Below are positions 45,085 to 55,338 of a stretch of DNA of 64,000 nt, piece by piece. Location: assembly GCF_009913235.1 (NCBI RefSeq), contig NZ_CP047897.1, forward strand, positions 2,665,001 to 2,729,000. The letters are read 5' to 3'. The translations under genes were made by a program, and so were the position numbers. Source of the DNA: Nibribacter ruber. Its GTDB lineage: Bacteria > Bacteroidota > Bacteroidia > Cytophagales > Hymenobacteraceae. Positions within the stretch are counted from its first letter, which is position 1, and every line of letters starts with the position of its first letter. Below the pieces are notes generated by a model, which was not told the DNA's origin, did not search any database, and worked only from the letters and a program-made list of their open reading frames with translations.

Positions 45085-45606
45085 ATGGACGGAATCAATA
45101 CAAAGATCAAGGCCGCGCGCAAGGCGCGGGGCCTGACCCAGGAGGCCGTGGCCGAGGAGCTGGGCATGACCAAGGGCAACCTGAGCCGGATGGAGAAGGG
45201 GGACGTCGCCTTCTCCCCGGAAAGGATAGAGACCCTGGCGAGGCTATTCGGGATGACCGTGGAGGAGCTGGCCACCTTCGAGACCCTGGAGGAGAAGGTG
45301 AACCGGGAGGACCGCCACAGCGCCCTCTCCGAGCAGCTAAGGAACCGGGAGGCGCAGATAGGGAGGATGCAGCGGGAGACCGAGCGCTTCCTGCTCGAGC
45401 TGCTCTCCCAGATGGTGCGGGAGGACGAGGCGCAGGGCCACCCGCAGCCGGGCCACCGGCTCTTCGAGCTGCCGGGCATCGGGCGCCTGCTCAACGGCGA
45501 GAACACCACCCCGGACTTCGCCCTGCTGGAACCCTACCGGGAGCACGAGCTCTTCAAGGCGCAGGCCATCTTCGGCAGGCTCCACCCATCCGCCAAGAAG
45601 AAATAA
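45085..45606 (+). CDS. XRE-family helix-turn-helix regulator
   Basis: 173 residues. I chose the ATG at 45085 since it begins the HTH at once; the frame extends back to 45004 through an unlikely AT-rich leader. Residues 3-60 are a Cro/CI-type HTH (TKIKAARKARGLTQEAVAEE, LGMTKGNLSRMEKGDVAFSP). Then follow a coiled, charged region (QLRNREAQIGRMQRETERFL) and a C-terminal segment (LEPYREHELFKAQAIFGRL). It probably represses the mobile-element genes downstream; the inverted TACAAATTGTA sites lie just upstream. The very GC-rich codons differ from the AT-rich leader. Confidence 0.8.
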   Translation: MDGINTKIKAARKARGLTQEAVAEELGMTKGNLSRMEKGDVAFSPERIETLARLFGMTVEELATFETLEEKVNREDRHSALSEQLRNREAQIGRMQRETERFLLELLSQMVREDEAQGHPQPGHRLFELPGIGRLLNGENTTPDFALLEPYREHELFKAQAIFGRLHPSAKKK

Positions 45607-45672
45607 ACCTGAAAGGTCAGTCATTAAATAGTGAAACCGATAACACATTCAATCCACCTAAACCCAACCAAA

Positions 45673-46167
45673 ATGAAAGAGCACACGAAAGAAGCGGCAG
45701 AGCTATACGGCCTGCCCATCACCCTCAGGGTCCCGGCCGAGCTCAAGCGAAAACTGTCCGATGAGGCGGCGGCGCTCGGCGTCAGCCTGGCCCAGCACGG
45801 GGCTGGCATCCTGGCCGGCGCCCACCAGGCCTCGGAGAGCGTCTCAAACCAGCTGGATCTGACGCTCCGGGAGAACCGGGACCTGAATCAGAGATTAGCC
45901 GCCCTGGAAAAACAGACCGCCTGGCAAGAGGGCGATGCCGGCAGCGTGCTCCAAACCCTGCGCAGAAATTTTGCAGTCCTTGCCGAGGCGCACGGAAAAG
46001 GGGAGGCTGTGACTCAGGACGCGTTAAAAGCAAGGGGCTTTGACTTCAACTTCAACACCCACATCGCCTGGTTAGACGGCGCGCAGTACTTCTGCGTCTT
46101 CGGCCTGGGCTACCGCCTGGAGGGGAAGCAAGTGACCATCCAAGAATTCAAACCATTGAGACCATGA
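45673..46167 (+). CDS. Unknown element protein, DNA-binding-like N-terminus
   Basis: 164 residues from the ATG at 45673 (an earlier start at 45631 adds an odd leader). The first 50 residues (LPITLRVPAELKRKLSDEAA, ALGVSLAQHGAGILAG) look like a ribbon-helix-helix or similar short DNA-binding fold, followed by a coiled part (LRENRDLNQRLAALEKQ) and a small globular end (FNTHIAWLDGAQYFCVFGLG). I do not know the family. It begins 66 bases after the XRE stop and overlaps the next gene by ATGA. Confidence 0.6.
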   Translation: MKEHTKEAAELYGLPITLRVPAELKRKLSDEAAALGVSLAQHGAGILAGAHQASESVSNQLDLTLRENRDLNQRLAALEKQTAWQEGDAGSVLQTLRRNFAVLAEAHGKGEAVTQDALKARGFDFNFNTHIAWLDGAQYFCVFGLGYRLEGKQVTIQEFKPLRP

Positions 46168-46349
46168 CAGGTACCTACACACTAGTGGAATGGCCCTTGG
46201 CGGACCTGAGCGCCCTGCCCATCGCCCCGCCCCGGCAAAGGGGCCAAAACAAACTATACATCGTTGCTATCCTCTTCCTCTTGGCCCTGGCCCTGACCTG
46301 GCTCATCCTGGAGAAAGGGAAGAAGGACAGAAAGACTACATGGGTGTGA
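46164..46349 (+). CDS. Small single-pass membrane protein
   Basis: 61 residues: a polar N-terminus (YTLVEWPLADLSALP), then one hydrophobic helix (LYIVAILFLLALALTWLIL) and a basic tail (EKGKKDRKTTWV). Its ATG overlaps the preceding stop (46164-46167) and its end overlaps the next gene's start (46340), so it is translationally coupled within the recombinase module. The function is unknown. Confidence 0.55.
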   Translation: MTGTYTLVEWPLADLSALPIAPPRQRGQNKLYIVAILFLLALALTWLILEKGKKDRKTTWV

Positions 46350-47125
46350 AGACGGAAACATCGGCACCGAACCGACCCGCCTACATCCGGCATGAGCTGC
46401 CTATGACCCTAGCTGCCCGTCGGGTAACGCCATCTACGGGTGACATAGCCCAACTGGAGGCACTCGGCCTTGGCATCGGCATCCCCTGCAGCGGGCTCCT
46501 CACCCTGGCCGAGGGTCTGTGCGTAGCGGTGATGGCCGAGCTGGCGCGCTACTGCTTCCCCTCCCAGGTGGTCTACGCTGTCGGAAAATTACTGATGGCT
46601 AAAGTAGAAGTAGAAGGCATAGAACTTCCCTGTAGCGGGGGCAGGCTTTTGTACGCCGAAATGGCATTGCTTGACCTCTACCTGGAGGAGGCCTTGGGAA
46701 CGGACAGTGAGCTCCTCTTGCAAGTCACTCGTGAAGGCAGGATCCAGCTGGTCTCCCATGGAAGCGGCCACTCTCACCCGGCAGGTGGGTGCGTGAGCTT
46801 CCCGCTCCTTTCCATGGCCAATCAGCTCTTTGGGAACCAGGCCCACAGTTACCAGGGCAGTCTGCAGACGTTGGTTAGCGAGGCCGAGCTGGCCCTGCTT
46901 GCCGCCGTGAACGAGCCCGCCTACAGAGAGGTGCAGGTGGTCAAGCCCAAGAAGGGCGGCACCCACCGCTGGGATCTGCTCACCGTGGAGTCGGGCGTGG
47001 CCTCGCCCCAGGAGCTGCACCGCCTGGTAGGCCAGACGACAGGAACTGCGGACGCCGTCAGCCTCATCGGACTGCCCGGCCAGCGCAAGGCATCCTACAC
47101 TTACACCCACAGGAAAAGATATTAG
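46340..47125 (+). CDS. Unknown protein of the recombinase module
   Basis: 261 residues from the ATG at 46340, overlapping the membrane-protein gene by 10 bases; the frame is open back to 46190, but that part is an overlap artefact. The sequence is compact and globular, with ALGLGIGIPCSGLLTLAEGL, LLYAEMALLDLYLEEAL and HSHPAGGCVSFPLLSMANQL. There are no signal, membrane or catalytic motifs I recognise. The gene is in a run of coupled frames behind an XRE regulator, a layout of phage-like or satellite modules. Confidence 0.55.
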   Translation: MGVKTETSAPNRPAYIRHELPMTLAARRVTPSTGDIAQLEALGLGIGIPCSGLLTLAEGLCVAVMAELARYCFPSQVVYAVGKLLMAKVEVEGIELPCSGGRLLYAEMALLDLYLEEALGTDSELLLQVTREGRIQLVSHGSGHSHPAGGCVSFPLLSMANQLFGNQAHSYQGSLQTLVSEAELALLAAVNEPAYREVQVVKPKKGGTHRWDLLTVESGVASPQELHRLVGQTTGTADAVSLIGLPGQRKASYTYTHRKRY

Positions 47126-47243
47126 AGGCTGTATCTCCCAAAGTAGCTAAGAATAGTACTGGCACTGCATACCTCAGGCCCAATTAGAAAGACAGGCATC
47201 CTTACTGAATATCTCAGACGCATGCGGAAACCCACCGATTTCC

Positions 47244-47417
47244 GTGAAGGCAACAACTGTAAAACAGAAACCACTCACCCCACACACCCTCAAAACATAC
47301 CCCGGCCTGCAAAACCTTAGCGACAAGGAGGCAGAGGAAATATTTGAAAGTTTGTCTCTCCTCGCCCAGCTATGCTATGAGCTGTACACAGAGAGCCAGG
47401 TTGATGACAAAATATAA
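47244..47417 (+). CDS. Short conserved-looking protein before the recombinase
   Basis: GTG at 47244 to TAA at 47417, 57 residues: TVKQKPLTPHTLKTYPGLQN, then LSDKEAEEIFESLSLLAQLC and YELYTESQVDDKI. The pattern KTYPGL.NLSDKEAEEI recalls small proteins that often precede recombinase genes in Bacteroidota elements. No ATG is in this frame nearby, so the GTG start is a guess. It ends 43 bases before the recombinase start. Confidence 0.5.
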   Translation: MKATTVKQKPLTPHTLKTYPGLQNLSDKEAEEIFESLSLLAQLCYELYTESQVDDKI

Positions 47418-47460
47418 AAAGAAGAACACCTTAGGAATATCAAATTCAGATTAAAACGAC

Positions 47461-49100
<1,640 letters not shown>

Positions 49101-49173
49101 CTGTTTGTAATACAAATGTAAGAGGTTTTTCTATACCCTCCAAACACTCTTTCTAAGTTTTTACGCAATCAGG

Positions 49174-50931
49174 CTAGAAACGGCCCGTAATCCCGAAGTG
49201 AATTTTAGACCGTTGCAAGGTAAATGGTTCATTGGCAGTGCGTCCCACCGAATACACCAGTTGAAAAATTCCTGCGCCAGTGGAGAAACTAATTCCGCCG
49301 CCCACGCCGCTTGCCCACTGCGCCAGGGTATCTTGGGGCAAATCTCGGCGCAGGTAGCCTTGGTCATACAGTAGAAACACGTAAGAATCCAGACCCGTGT
49401 ACAGTCTGTACTCCAGCGTACTCACCGCATAAGAAGAGGCATAGAACGCATAGTCATCAAAACCGCGCAGAGAAGAAAGACCGCCCAACCTAAAGAGCTC
49501 ATTCAAGTACAGTCGTTCGTTCAAGAGTGCCTCGCCTTTTAGGCGGGTGAGCAAGACCGCATTCTTGGAGACGGGCCAGTAACGCTCTAGCCTGATAGCC
49601 AAGCTGAACTGTGACGTGCGCAATTGCAGGGTATCATAATAGCTGGCTTCCACCCGTGCATTGCGTTGAATGCGTTTTGTACCGACTGCGCCCTGCAAAA
49701 ACACCTGCATGCCCCGGCGCGGGAAGAACAAATCATCCAGGCTGTTCCAGTTATAAGAAAGGCCATAAGACGTGAAGTTGGCATCAATGGCTGAAGAGTC
49801 ATTGCGTTGGCGCTTAATGACCTCGGCAGAAAGCATCTGGGTGCTCAGAATCTCAGTGAAGAACGTAACCCGACTGGTAGTGGACAAAGGATAGGCCACC
49901 TCTACCCGCGGCCGAAGATTCAGGAACGAGGTATCCTGCTTGTATAAGTGAAACTGCGCGGCTATTTCCAGCGGTGAATTGAAGAGATTAGGATGCCGAT
50001 ACTCAGCGTCTAGCAACTGGGAGTTGCGGTCTACCTTGCGCCAGTGCAGACCAATCTGCTTGCCACTGCCGCGCAGGTTACGCACCTGTAGGTTCACTTC
50101 ACCGGTAATGAGCAGTTTGGCGCTTTGGGCGTTGGGGTCGGGCAGGAACCCGATGATGCCGTCAAACTGGTTGGCTTTTTTCTCCTCCAGAAAGAAATAC
50201 ACGCGCGCCTGATTTTTGGCGAACAAAACCTGCGGCGGACCCACTACCCGCACAAAAGGCAGTTGCCGCAGGGCGCGCACCGCTTCATCAATGCGTTGTT
50301 GGGAGAAAGGCTGACCGGGAGATAGTTGGGTGAATCTATAGAGGGCATTCTGCTGAATTCTGGCGTTCCCCACAATCTGCACCGAGTCAATGAGCATCAA
50401 AGGCCCACGCACCACCCGCAACGTAGCCTGAATCTTATCATCTTCCACCACTAGAGAATCCAGCCTGACCTGCGCAAAAGGACGCCCGATGTTCTCAGCT
50501 TCACGGATTAATGCGTTTTGCAGACGAGCAAACTCTGCCGGGCGCAAAGGCGTGCCGCGGTAGAGCTTTTCCCTGAAGCCCACTTTCTCCAGCAGGCCTT
50601 CGCCTACGTTGCCGTTTTTCAAAGAAGCCCATTGATATTGTCCGCCGGTAAAGACGTGCACTGTCAAAGAGTCTTTCTTCACATGAAAAGAATCTATGGA
50701 CGCCGTGAGGTAGCCTTCCTCTTGTATTTGCGTGAGCCAGGTTTTGAGTTCTTGTCTGAGGGCCAGTGAATCCTGCACCTGCAGTTTGGGGGGACGGCGT
50801 TCCCAGACGTTGGCGGCTTCGGGCGTAGGGGCCACCACTCTTAGTTTCAGGCGGTTTTGGGCTAGTAAAGCACCAGAGAATCCCCAACACAGAGCCAGCA
50901 CCGCTATAATTCTATAACTTTGCCTGCGCAT
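49174..50931 (-). CDS. BamA/TamA-family outer-membrane protein (OMP85 type)
   Basis: 585 residues from the ATG at 50931, which gives a signal peptide (IIAVLALCWGFSGALLA, then Q); the frame starts at 50967. POTRA-like units follow (LTVHVFTGGQYQWASLKNGN; LMLIDSVQIVGNARIQQNAL), then a C-terminal 16-strand-type surface-antigen domain with FRLGGLSSLRGFDDYAFYAS and a final SKIHFGITGRF with C-terminal Phe. The family inserts or secretes outer-membrane proteins; whether this one is TamA-like is not settled. It is the first clearly native gene beyond the tRNA. Confidence 0.8.
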   Translation of the reverse strand: MRRQSYRIIAVLALCWGFSGALLAQNRLKLRVVAPTPEAANVWERRPPKLQVQDSLALRQELKTWLTQIQEEGYLTASIDSFHVKKDSLTVHVFTGGQYQWASLKNGNVGEGLLEKVGFREKLYRGTPLRPAEFARLQNALIREAENIGRPFAQVRLDSLVVEDDKIQATLRVVRGPLMLIDSVQIVGNARIQQNALYRFTQLSPGQPFSQQRIDEAVRALRQLPFVRVVGPPQVLFAKNQARVYFFLEEKKANQFDGIIGFLPDPNAQSAKLLITGEVNLQVRNLRGSGKQIGLHWRKVDRNSQLLDAEYRHPNLFNSPLEIAAQFHLYKQDTSFLNLRPRVEVAYPLSTTSRVTFFTEILSTQMLSAEVIKRQRNDSSAIDANFTSYGLSYNWNSLDDLFFPRRGMQVFLQGAVGTKRIQRNARVEASYYDTLQLRTSQFSLAIRLERYWPVSKNAVLLTRLKGEALLNERLYLNELFRLGGLSSLRGFDDYAFYASSYAVSTLEYRLYTGLDSYVFLLYDQGYLRRDLPQDTLAQWASGVGGGISFSTGAGIFQLVYSVGRTANEPFTLQRSKIHFGITGRF

Positions 50932-51044
50932 GTTGCTTACCCTGTGGGAACTTGCCATCCATTTCATTGTTTACCAAGGTACTGCTTGCCGGGGCAACCG
51001 TGCAAATCAGTCCTATGTATCATTCATTTTACCTATAACGCATT

Positions 51045-52196
51045 TTGGCCGGAATTTATCTTCACATCCCTTTTTGTAAACAAGCCTGCCATTACTGCGA
51101 CTTCCACTTTAGCACTTCGCTGGGTTTAAAAGAAGCCGTCTTGCAGGCCATGCACCAAGAACTGCATCTGCAGAAAGATTACTTACAGGGCGAAATCATC
51201 CAAACCATTTACTTTGGGGGTGGCACGCCGTCCATCTTGTCGGTACCCGAGATTCAGGGACTGCTGGATGCCATTTACCAGTTGCACACCGTCACACCAG
51301 ACGCCGAGATTACTCTGGAGGCCAACCCAGACGACCTGACGCCCGAGAAACTACTGGCCTTACGGCAAACGCCCATCAACCGGTTGAGCATTGGCGTGCA
51401 GTCGTTCCATGACCCACACTTGCAACTCATGAACCGTCCCCACTCTGCCCAAGAAGCCGTGGAATGCATCACGCTAGCGAAGAGCCTCGGCTTTGACAAC
51501 ATTTCTCTGGATTTAATCTATGGCATTCCGGCGGAAGACGAAGCGCTGTGGGAACAGGACCTGGCCAAAGCTTTCGCCTTGAACGTACAGCACCTGTCTT
51601 GCTACGCCTTGACCATTGAACCCAACACCGTATTGGGGCATCGGCTTAAGAAAGGGAAATTCACGCCTGCCGAGGAAGAGCGCGTGGCCCAGCAGTTTGA
51701 GTTGCTCATGACCGAAGCCAAAAACCACGGTTTCCTGCACTATGAAATCTCTAACTTCTGCCAGCCCGGCTTTGAGAGCAGGCACAACAGCAGTTACTGG
51801 CGGCAGGTCCCGTACTTAGGTATCGGGCCAAGTGCGCACTCCTTCAACGGCGTGAGTAGGCAGTTTAACAAAGCGCACAACCCGCAATATGTAGAAGCCT
51901 TAAAGCTAGGCCAACTGCCTTGCACCGTAGAGGAGCTGTCTGTAGAGGACCGCGTGAATGAATTCGTCATGACCACTTTGCGCACCAGCTGGGGCTGTGA
52001 CACGCAATACGTGCAACAGAAATGGGGTATGGACTTACTGGCCTTGCACGCAGAGTACTTAGCTAAAATTAAAACCAAGGGTCTGCTACGCATAGAGAAC
52101 CAAACGCTCCTCCTCACCGAGGCCGGAAAACTGCTCGCCGATGAAATTGCCCTAGATTTATTTTTGTTGCCAGAAGAGGCCGAAGAAACAGAGTAG
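51045..52196 (+). CDS. hemW: HemW-like radical SAM protein (haem chaperone), TTG start
   Basis: 383 residues. It has the radical-SAM cluster motif CKQACHYCDFHF (C11, C15, C18), the GGGTPSIL loop and the C-terminal HemW domain (LTIEPNTVLGHRLKKGKFTP; ISNFCQPGFESRHNSSYW). HemW binds haem and an Fe-S cluster and helps insert haem; it was once called a coproporphyrinogen oxidase. In this frame a TAA lies at 51036-51038, so the only starts before the Cys motif are TTG (51045) or ATT (51042); the next ATG is after the motif. A TTG start is therefore required. It is divergent from the OMP85 gene. Confidence 0.85.
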   Translation: MAGIYLHIPFCKQACHYCDFHFSTSLGLKEAVLQAMHQELHLQKDYLQGEIIQTIYFGGGTPSILSVPEIQGLLDAIYQLHTVTPDAEITLEANPDDLTPEKLLALRQTPINRLSIGVQSFHDPHLQLMNRPHSAQEAVECITLAKSLGFDNISLDLIYGIPAEDEALWEQDLAKAFALNVQHLSCYALTIEPNTVLGHRLKKGKFTPAEEERVAQQFELLMTEAKNHGFLHYEISNFCQPGFESRHNSSYWRQVPYLGIGPSAHSFNGVSRQFNKAHNPQYVEALKLGQLPCTVEELSVEDRVNEFVMTTLRTSWGCDTQYVQQKWGMDLLALHAEYLAKIKTKGLLRIENQTLLLTEAGKLLADEIALDLFLLPEEAEETE

Positions 52197-52204
52197 CCGT
52201 CATT

Positions 52205-52244
52205 CGTTTTTCGGCTTGTTTTATGGTGAATTGAGCCAAAAACC
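52205..52244. repeat. Dispersed palindrome, copy 3
   Basis: CGTTTTTCGGCTTGTTTTAT with a partly complementary arm (AGCCAAAAACC), 40 bases. It is nine bases after the hemW stop and marks the return of this repeat family after a gap from 14.6 kb. Confidence 0.65.
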
Positions 52245-52294
52245 ACAGCAGGCAATCAATCACTTTCAAAATGCTATACAGCAACCCAAACGCA

Positions 52295-52467
52295 GATTCT
52301 CCCCTTGAGGGGAGCGTAGAGGGGTGTTTACAAAGGAGAGCAAAGACTTTTATTTTCGTGAATACATTAAAAGGTTTTCGGAAAGCCTTTTCTACATAAG
52401 GTGTAAATGGAAACCTCAAGACCAGCAGACACAGACACCCCTCTACGCTCCCCTCAAGGGGAGAATC
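52295..52467. repeat. Inverted pair of a 33-bp dispersed sequence
   Basis: The 33 bases at 52295-52327 (GATTCTCCCCTTGAGGGGAG...) are repeated exactly inverted at 52435-52467. Each unit has an internal hairpin CTCCCCTTGAGGGGAG. The pair faces inward around 107 bases. A degenerate third copy is at 59414-59486. Its function is unknown; it could be a small non-autonomous element. Confidence 0.75.
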
Positions 52468-52532
52468 CGCATTTAGTAAAGGCCTCCTTTAACTTGTACA
52501 GCTTTCGTTATAATGCCTTATGAATGAATATC

Positions 52533-52570
52533 TTTTTTGGCCTATTTCCCAGAAAACAGACCAAAAACGA
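52533..52570. repeat. 38-bp dispersed palindrome, copy 4
   Basis: Imperfect palindrome with TTTTTTGGCCTATTTCCC and AAAACAGACCAAAAACGA arms. It lies upstream of the MBL hydrolase gene. Confidence 0.7.
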
Positions 52571-52653
52571 GCCTCCTCTTACATTCTGGTATCCAATAAG
52601 ATACCGCTAATCATTTTATGCGCTCAGAGGTTATACCTTTGAGACTCTATCCC

Positions 52654-53778
52654 ATGAAGAAATTTATGCTCATCCTTCTTTCCATTATTGGGGCCATTGC
52701 TTTGGGCGGCGGTCTGTTTGTGTCCTTCGCGCCTACGTTTGGAGCCACAGCTCAAGGCCAGAGCCTGGACAGAATCCAGAAGTCCCCGAACTTTAAAAAC
52801 GGCAAGTTCCAGAACGCATCCCACACGCCCATGATGGACGAGTCGCCGTTGCTGGACAAGGTTAAAATCTTCTATAAGTTCTTTACCGGCGTAGACGGCT
52901 CCTCGCCAGAAAACGCCTTGCCTATGGTCAACTTGAAACCAAATGACTTTCCGACAACACCCAGCCAGACGCCTGTGATTACGTGGTTTGGGCATTCGGC
53001 GGTGCTGATTGAGATTGGGGGCAAGCGCATCTTCGCGGACCCCATGCTGGGACAGCGCGCCTCGCCGGTTTCATTCATCGGGTCTAAGCGGTTCAACAAG
53101 GACTTGCCTATCAAGATTGAAGACCTGCCGACTTTGGACATCGTGTTGCTGTCGCACGACCATTATGACCACCTGGACCACGGTACCATTGAGAAGCTGA
53201 AGGGCAAGACCAAACACTTCTTCGTGCCATTAGGCGTAGCTGCGCATCTGGTGAAGTGGGGCGTAGATCCGAATAAAATCACGGAACTGGACTGGTGGGA
53301 GACTGCTATTTATGAAGGTCTTACGCTTGCCGCCACGCCAGCTCGTCATTTCTCAGGCCGGGGCTTAAGCGACCGGGACAAGACGCTTTGGTGCTCCTGG
53401 GTGTTGAAGTCGGCTACCAACTCGGTGTACTTCGGCGGAGACTCGGGCTATGACACGCATTTTAAAGAGATTGGTGAGAAGTACGGACCGTTTGATGTGA
53501 CCATGCTGGAATGCGGTCAGTACAACAAGGCTTGGAAATACATCCACATGATGCCCGAAGAAACCGCTCAGGCCCATGTAGACCTGAAAGGAAAAGTCCT
53601 GATGCCTACGCACTGGGGCGCTTTCTCCCTGGCCCTGCACACGTGGCAAGAGCCCATCAGACGCCTGAGCAAAGCCGCTAAGCAACTCAACATTCAGATG
53701 GCTACGCCCATCATAGGTCATCGCTGGGAACCCACCGGCACTTTGCCGCAGGAGCTGTGGTGGAAGGGCATTCAATAA
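52654..53778 (+). CDS. MBL-fold metallo-hydrolase, NAPE-PLD-like, with N-terminal anchor
   Basis: 374 residues from the ATG at 52654 (the frame begins at 52618). There is an N-terminal helix (FMLILLSIIGAIALGGGLFV). The metallo-beta-lactamase site is DIVLLSHDHYDHLDHGTIEK with HxHxDH, preceded by TWFGHSAVLIEIGGKRIFAD. Further ligands are ARHFSGRG, FGGDSGYD and PTHWGAFSL. This matches UlaG/NAPE-PLD-like enzymes that cleave phosphodiester or amide substrates of the membrane; the actual substrate is unknown. The site residues are all present. Confidence 0.8.
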   Translation: MKKFMLILLSIIGAIALGGGLFVSFAPTFGATAQGQSLDRIQKSPNFKNGKFQNASHTPMMDESPLLDKVKIFYKFFTGVDGSSPENALPMVNLKPNDFPTTPSQTPVITWFGHSAVLIEIGGKRIFADPMLGQRASPVSFIGSKRFNKDLPIKIEDLPTLDIVLLSHDHYDHLDHGTIEKLKGKTKHFFVPLGVAAHLVKWGVDPNKITELDWWETAIYEGLTLAATPARHFSGRGLSDRDKTLWCSWVLKSATNSVYFGGDSGYDTHFKEIGEKYGPFDVTMLECGQYNKAWKYIHMMPEETAQAHVDLKGKVLMPTHWGAFSLALHTWQEPIRRLSKAAKQLNIQMATPIIGHRWEPTGTLPQELWWKGIQ

Positions 53779-53786
53779 ATAAAGCA

Positions 53787-53834
53787 CTTGCCGTTTTTGG
53801 CTTGTTTTACAGAAACTAGGCTAAAAACGGCAAG
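53787..53834. repeat. Dispersed palindrome, copy 5 (longer arms)
   Basis: Arms CTTGCCGTTTTTGGCTTG and the complement CTAAAAACGGCAAG, 48 bases. It lies just after the MBL gene and could work as its terminator. Confidence 0.8.
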
Positions 53835-53926
53835 GTTATTTTGCTGAATTATGCAGTAATTGACAGTCAAGAAATATGGAAAATGGCCGGTAGAAGCATC
53901 CTAAGAGAAACTAACCTTTTCTACTT

Positions 53927-54241
53927 ATGGAAACTGCAACCAATGCCCATCCGCTTGCTTCCGCTCCCCGTAGCCCAAGAAAAGCCAGTTCTGTTTTGTT
54001 AGCTGGCTTGGCCTGTCTATTGCTTCTACTGCTTGGTGGTTTGTATTTCATCTCCTCCTTAAAACCATCTGCACCTGTTAGCTCATTGGTAGAAAGTACG
54101 GCCGCTCCTTCAGCAGTGCCTGACACCAGTACTATCTCGCCCTTCCCGCGTCTGGATAATCTGGCCGGCCATGCTATGTTCGCGCCTTTGGCGACTCCTG
54201 CCTCAGACTCATTACCGAAAGTACTTGCCCCTCAGAAGTAA
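53927..54241 (+). CDS. Hypothetical single-helix membrane protein
   Basis: 104 residues: a short N-terminus, one hydrophobic helix (VLLAGLACLLLLLLGGLYFI), then a Ser/Pro/Ala-rich tail (SSLVESTAAPSAVPDTSTIS). It has no known family and looks like a small anchored protein of unknown role. Confidence 0.55.
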   Translation: METATNAHPLASAPRSPRKASSVLLAGLACLLLLLLGGLYFISSLKPSAPVSSLVESTAAPSAVPDTSTISPFPRLDNLAGHAMFAPLATPASDSLPKVLAPQK

Positions 54242-54287
54242 TCTAGTTTACAGGATTGTTCATGGCATTAGATGGACAATCTGTTTG

Positions 54288-54347
54288 GCAAGTGCTCGTG
54301 TTTGACTCATACAACTTAAATGATTAGGGTCAGGCATGAGCACTTGC
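54288..54347 (+). terminator. Possible hairpin between the small membrane protein and pentapeptide gene
   Basis: GCAAGTGCTCGTG (54288-54300) pairs with CATGAGCACTTGC (54335-54347) with one mismatch and a 34-base loop. The long loop makes this a weak candidate. Confidence 0.35.
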
Positions 54348-54435
54348 TTTTATTGGAAGATGCTCTCACCCTACCAATAAATAAATTGGCCAAAAACAAA
54401 TCTTGTTTTTCGTAACTTCTGCAGAAGTTTACGCC

Positions 54436-55011
54436 ATGAAAGACATTCTGCACCAGAACAAGGAATTTGCGGGCATCGACTATACCAACCAAGCCATTTC
54501 GGGGAGGGAGTTTGACGGGTGCACGTTCAAGAACTGCGATTTCTCCAATACAGACCTTTCTAACAACAGCTTCTTGGAGTGCCTGTTTGAGCACTGCAAC
54601 CTGAGCAACATCAAACTGAATGGCGCCAAACTGCAGGACGTCACGTTCTCACATTGCAAAATCATGGGCGTGGACTTTAGCGGGTGCCATGACTTTCTGC
54701 TGAGCGTTGAGTTTACCAACTGCTCTCTGGACTACGCTTTTTTCGGGCGGAAGAATTTCAAGAAGACCAAGTTCACTGGCTGTAGCATCAAAGAAGCCAA
54801 CTTCACCGACACAGACCTCACCGAAGCCAAGTTTGCCGACTGCGACTTACTCAGAACCGTCTTCCAGAACACCAATCTAGAGAAGGCAGACTTCTACTCG
54901 GCTTACAATTATACCCTGGACCCCGAAGTGAATCGCATTAAGAAAGCCAAGTTCTCTACCCAAGGCGCCTTGGGCTTGCTGGCCAAATACGATATCAGCA
55001 TTAAGCAGTAG
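54436..55011 (+). CDS. Pentapeptide-repeat protein
   Basis: 191 residues from the ATG at 54436; the frame opens with TTG at 54403. Regular five-residue repeats are visible: FDGCTFKNCDFSNTDLSNNS, FTGCSIKEANFTDTDLTEAK, ADCDLLRTVFQNTNLEKADF. This forms a right-handed square helix as in Qnr and MfpA-like proteins, some of which protect DNA gyrase from drugs. Whether this protein does so is unknown. Confidence 0.8.
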   Translation: MKDILHQNKEFAGIDYTNQAISGREFDGCTFKNCDFSNTDLSNNSFLECLFEHCNLSNIKLNGAKLQDVTFSHCKIMGVDFSGCHDFLLSVEFTNCSLDYAFFGRKNFKKTKFTGCSIKEANFTDTDLTEAKFADCDLLRTVFQNTNLEKADFYSAYNYTLDPEVNRIKKAKFSTQGALGLLAKYDISIKQ

Positions 55012-55017
55012 TGACTT

Positions 55018-55055
55018 CGTTTTTGGCCTGTTTTCTGGAAACTAGACCAAAAACG
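55018..55055. repeat. 38-bp dispersed palindrome, copy 6
   Basis: CGTTTTTGGCCTGTTTTCTG with an almost complementary arm (AAACTAGACCAAAAACG). It is six bases after the pentapeptide gene and may end its transcript. Confidence 0.8.
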
Positions 55056-55338
55056 CCTTTCTAAAAAGTGAAGGTTCTTGTTGTTCATTTCAACATAACC
55101 CATAACTCTATTTTGCAAGGCTGAAGTTAAAGTAATAAAAGCCGCCATTGTTGGTGTTATCATCAACAATCTAAACACATGGGCTAATCCGCTTGCTGGT
55201 GATAACACACAGCAAGGGCGAGTGGTTGTTTTTCACCCAGTAAGTACCCAGAATGAAACTCACGCGTGTTTTCGGGCTTGGCAAAATCTGTGTATCTTTC
55301 TATTTGCAAGATTGCCTTGAACTTTAGCCGTGTGCCCC

